A DNA stretch of 64,000 bases from JAGQOZ01 sp041399205 (lineage in GTDB: Bacteria; Planctomycetota; Planctomycetia; Pirellulales; Pirellulaceae), in contig JAWKTK010000006.1 in assembly GCA_041399205.1 (NCBI GenBank), positions 1 through 64,000 on the forward strand, written 5' to 3'. This document shows, piece by piece, positions 62,294 through 64,000 of the stretch; position 1 is the stretch's first letter; every line of letters starts with the position of its first letter. Position numbers and translations under genes: made by a program. Under the pieces are notes generated by a model. The model did not search any database. It saw nothing but the letters and a program-made list of their open reading frames with translations, and was not told the origin of the DNA.

Positions 62294-64000
62294 CATCAAC
62301 ACTTCCTACGCTACCGGATCGATTGTTCCGGCGCGACCATGGCGTTTACTTTGGAAGCGGAGGTTTGATCGGCGTGATCTTTACATCTGGCGGCGAACTA
62401 ACGGACAGTTATTCCTGGGGCAATGTCGTGGGCAACGGGTCATTCGGAGGCATCGCAGGATTTGCGCTCAGCGGAACGTATGAACGAAACTACACCACAC
62501 AAGCCAGCGTTGGTGCAGGAAGTTGTCGCCACGGCCTCATCCTACAACGGAACAACACTTCCTGCCAGCGACTAACAGCGGCACTCAATTGCCATCAGGC
62601 TGGGATTCGAATATCTGGGCTGTGGGAGATCGCCCCACTTTGAATTTGATCCCAGAACCAGCTCGTCCGTTGTATGTTCAAGTGAACAGCGGAACGTCAT
62701 CCATCTACGGTGATGCGTTCGGAATTCTCTATACCATTGTCGATGACACGGGGGCCGCTGTTACGTTTGGTGCGGGTGACTATGCCAATCTCACGGGGAC
62801 TTCCGGTACGGGTATCTACACTCTTGACGAAGGAGCTCACGCCGGCAGTTATTCGGTTTCGTACCTAACCGGACTCAACTTGACTGGGCCTGACGCTACC
62901 GATTACATACTTAATCCATTTAGTTCCGCTGGTTCACACACTGTGGATCCACGAACGATAAGTGTCAACGCAAGTGGCACTCTATCCAAGACCTATGATG
63001 GCACAACCTCCCTTCCGGCTGGAGCGGAATCGATGTTGTCATTCAATAACTTGGCAACCGGAGACACGGGAATTACCGTGACGATCAGCTTCGGGCGGCT
63101 TTAATTCGGCAGATGTACTCACAGCGAATCAAGCAAATCTTGGCGGTCTGACCATTTCCAACGTGTCAGGAACCATCAGCTCGCTGGCCAGCGACTATCA
63201 GCTCAATTTAACTTCAGCCGTGGTCGACGCTCAGATCACGCCTTTGGCTGTTGTCGTTTCTGGCTTGGTGGCACAGAACAAGACGTACGATGGAACAGTG
63301 CCGCTGGCGTCCGTTAATGCATCCGGGCGCAGCCTTCGCCGGGATGATTGCAGGTGACGATCTTTCCGTCTCTAGCGTGGGACGGCACGTTTGACAGCAT
63401 AAATGTCGGCACCAACATTGGAGTGACGCTGTCGAATTCAACGTACGGCGGTGTCGATGCCAGCAACTACACGCGTTCACCGATCAAACGTCGGCAACCG
63501 CAAATATCACCGCGGCGTCATTACAAGTAACTGGTGTAACAGCGAACAACAAGTTCTACGACGCCACAACCAACGCCTCGCTCAGCGGCACTGCGCAAAT
63601 CACGCCTGTGTCCGGCGATGACGTCATGTTAAGCGGAGGTCCGATTGCTACCTTTGCCGACCCCAATGCGAACACCAATATCAGTGTCAGTGTGATCGGT
63701 TACAGTTTGACTGGCGACGATGCCGGAAATTACACCTTGCAGCAACCGACTGGTTTGTCCGCGGACATTCTGCCGGCTCCGCTGACGATTGTGGCCAATG
63801 ACGATGCCAAGTTCGTCACGAAGTCGGACGCTGCCGGATACGCCGGCGCCAGCTTTGACGGATTTGTCGGAGGCGAATCGATCGCAGATCTCACAGGTGC
63901 CTTGTCGGTAACTCGAAGCGGCACGGACGAAACTGCTGGTTTCTATAGTGACGTTCTTGTGCCCACCGGATTCACGTCTACCAACTATGACATCACCTAT
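62294..64000 (+). pseudogene. Continuation of the adhesin, broken by about eight frame changes (runs off window)
   Basis: Protein similarity continues in alternating frames. Frame changes lie near 62268, 62330, 62515, 62570, 63095, 63325, 63385 and 63475. Recovered pieces include DHGVYFGSGGLIGVIFTSGG (GLUG), SGWDSNIWAVGDRPTLN, then YDG/MBG-type repeats (SKTYDGTTSLPAGAESMLSF, QNKTYDGTVPLAS, NKFYDATTNASLSGTAQITP, APLTIVANDDAKFVTKSDA). After 63476 the frame is open to the window end (TGFTSTNYDITY). YDG/MBG repeats commonly form the C-terminal stalk of such adhesins. Confidence 0.75.

Noticed and set aside
1..64000. CRISPR array, rRNA operon, prophage or insertion sequence
   Set aside because: No spaced direct repeats, rRNA signature, transposase, integrase or phage structural genes were seen on either strand.

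Overview
The window looks like a piece of a planctomycete chromosome, most likely from the order Pirellulales. The evidence is a typical planctomycete exported-protein N-terminus (LGFEQCENRRLLAGD), dockerin and PEP-CTERM surface proteins, a methanogen-like formylmethanofuran dehydrogenase subunit A, membrane-LRR proteins, an S41 Prc-type protease, Tad-pilus pseudopilins, and many small genes each with its own promoter. No rRNA, tRNA, CRISPR array, phage or transposase gene was seen. This taxonomic call is inference from gene content, not from a marker-gene search.

Layout. 1-4 kb: 3' end of alaS, a response regulator/diguanylate cyclase divergent from an Hpt protein, thiol peroxidase and a BON protein. 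4-13 kb: accessory and surface genes (HEAT-like secreted protein, a small repeat protein, an ECF sigma operon, a dockerin protein, a TonB receptor, a LamG/dockerin/PEP-CTERM protein), several broken by frameshifts. 13-20 kb: TPR lipoprotein, serC-serA, a broken M48 peptidase, palindromic repeats, fhcA. 20-24 kb: membrane-LRR protein and a tandemly duplicated small membrane protein. 24-30 kb: purine nucleoside phosphorylase, uracil phosphoribosyltransferase, an SDR, and an ABC transporter whose permease carries a large extracytoplasmic domain. 30-35 kb: TadE/vWA/TadE pseudopilin cluster and the Prc-like protease. 35-40 kb: YceH-family protein, then a MoaD-like / aldehyde:ferredoxin oxidoreductase-like / FwdD-like operon followed by a sigma-54 activator. 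40-46 kb: a PolB-like exonuclease, a VTC polyphosphate polymerase / DUF4956 / HlyD operon and a CehA-type metallohydrolase. 46-55.5 kb: B12-dependent ribonucleotide reductase with candidate NrdR boxes, the housekeeping sigma factor, and a complete epmB-efp-epmA cassette. 55.8-64 kb: a giant filamentous-haemagglutinin-type adhesin that runs off the window.

Two operons are the best candidates for poorly described systems. One is MoaD-AOR-FwdD at 36.3-38.8 kb, in which an AOR-type catalytic subunit sits beside a formylmethanofuran-dehydrogenase subunit-D domain. The other is VTC-DUF4956-HlyD at 41.2-43.9 kb, in which a polyphosphate-polymerase-like enzyme is translationally packed with a membrane protein and a membrane-fusion protein.

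Frameshifts are very unevenly distributed. The long housekeeping genes (alaS, serC, serA, prc, nrdJ, rpoD, the EF-P cassette) are all open. About twenty frame changes are concentrated in surface and accessory genes (TonB receptor, LamG protein, M48 peptidase, vWA protein, AOR, 3' part of the adhesin). Some lie in homopolymers, so local assembly error and real gene decay both remain possible.
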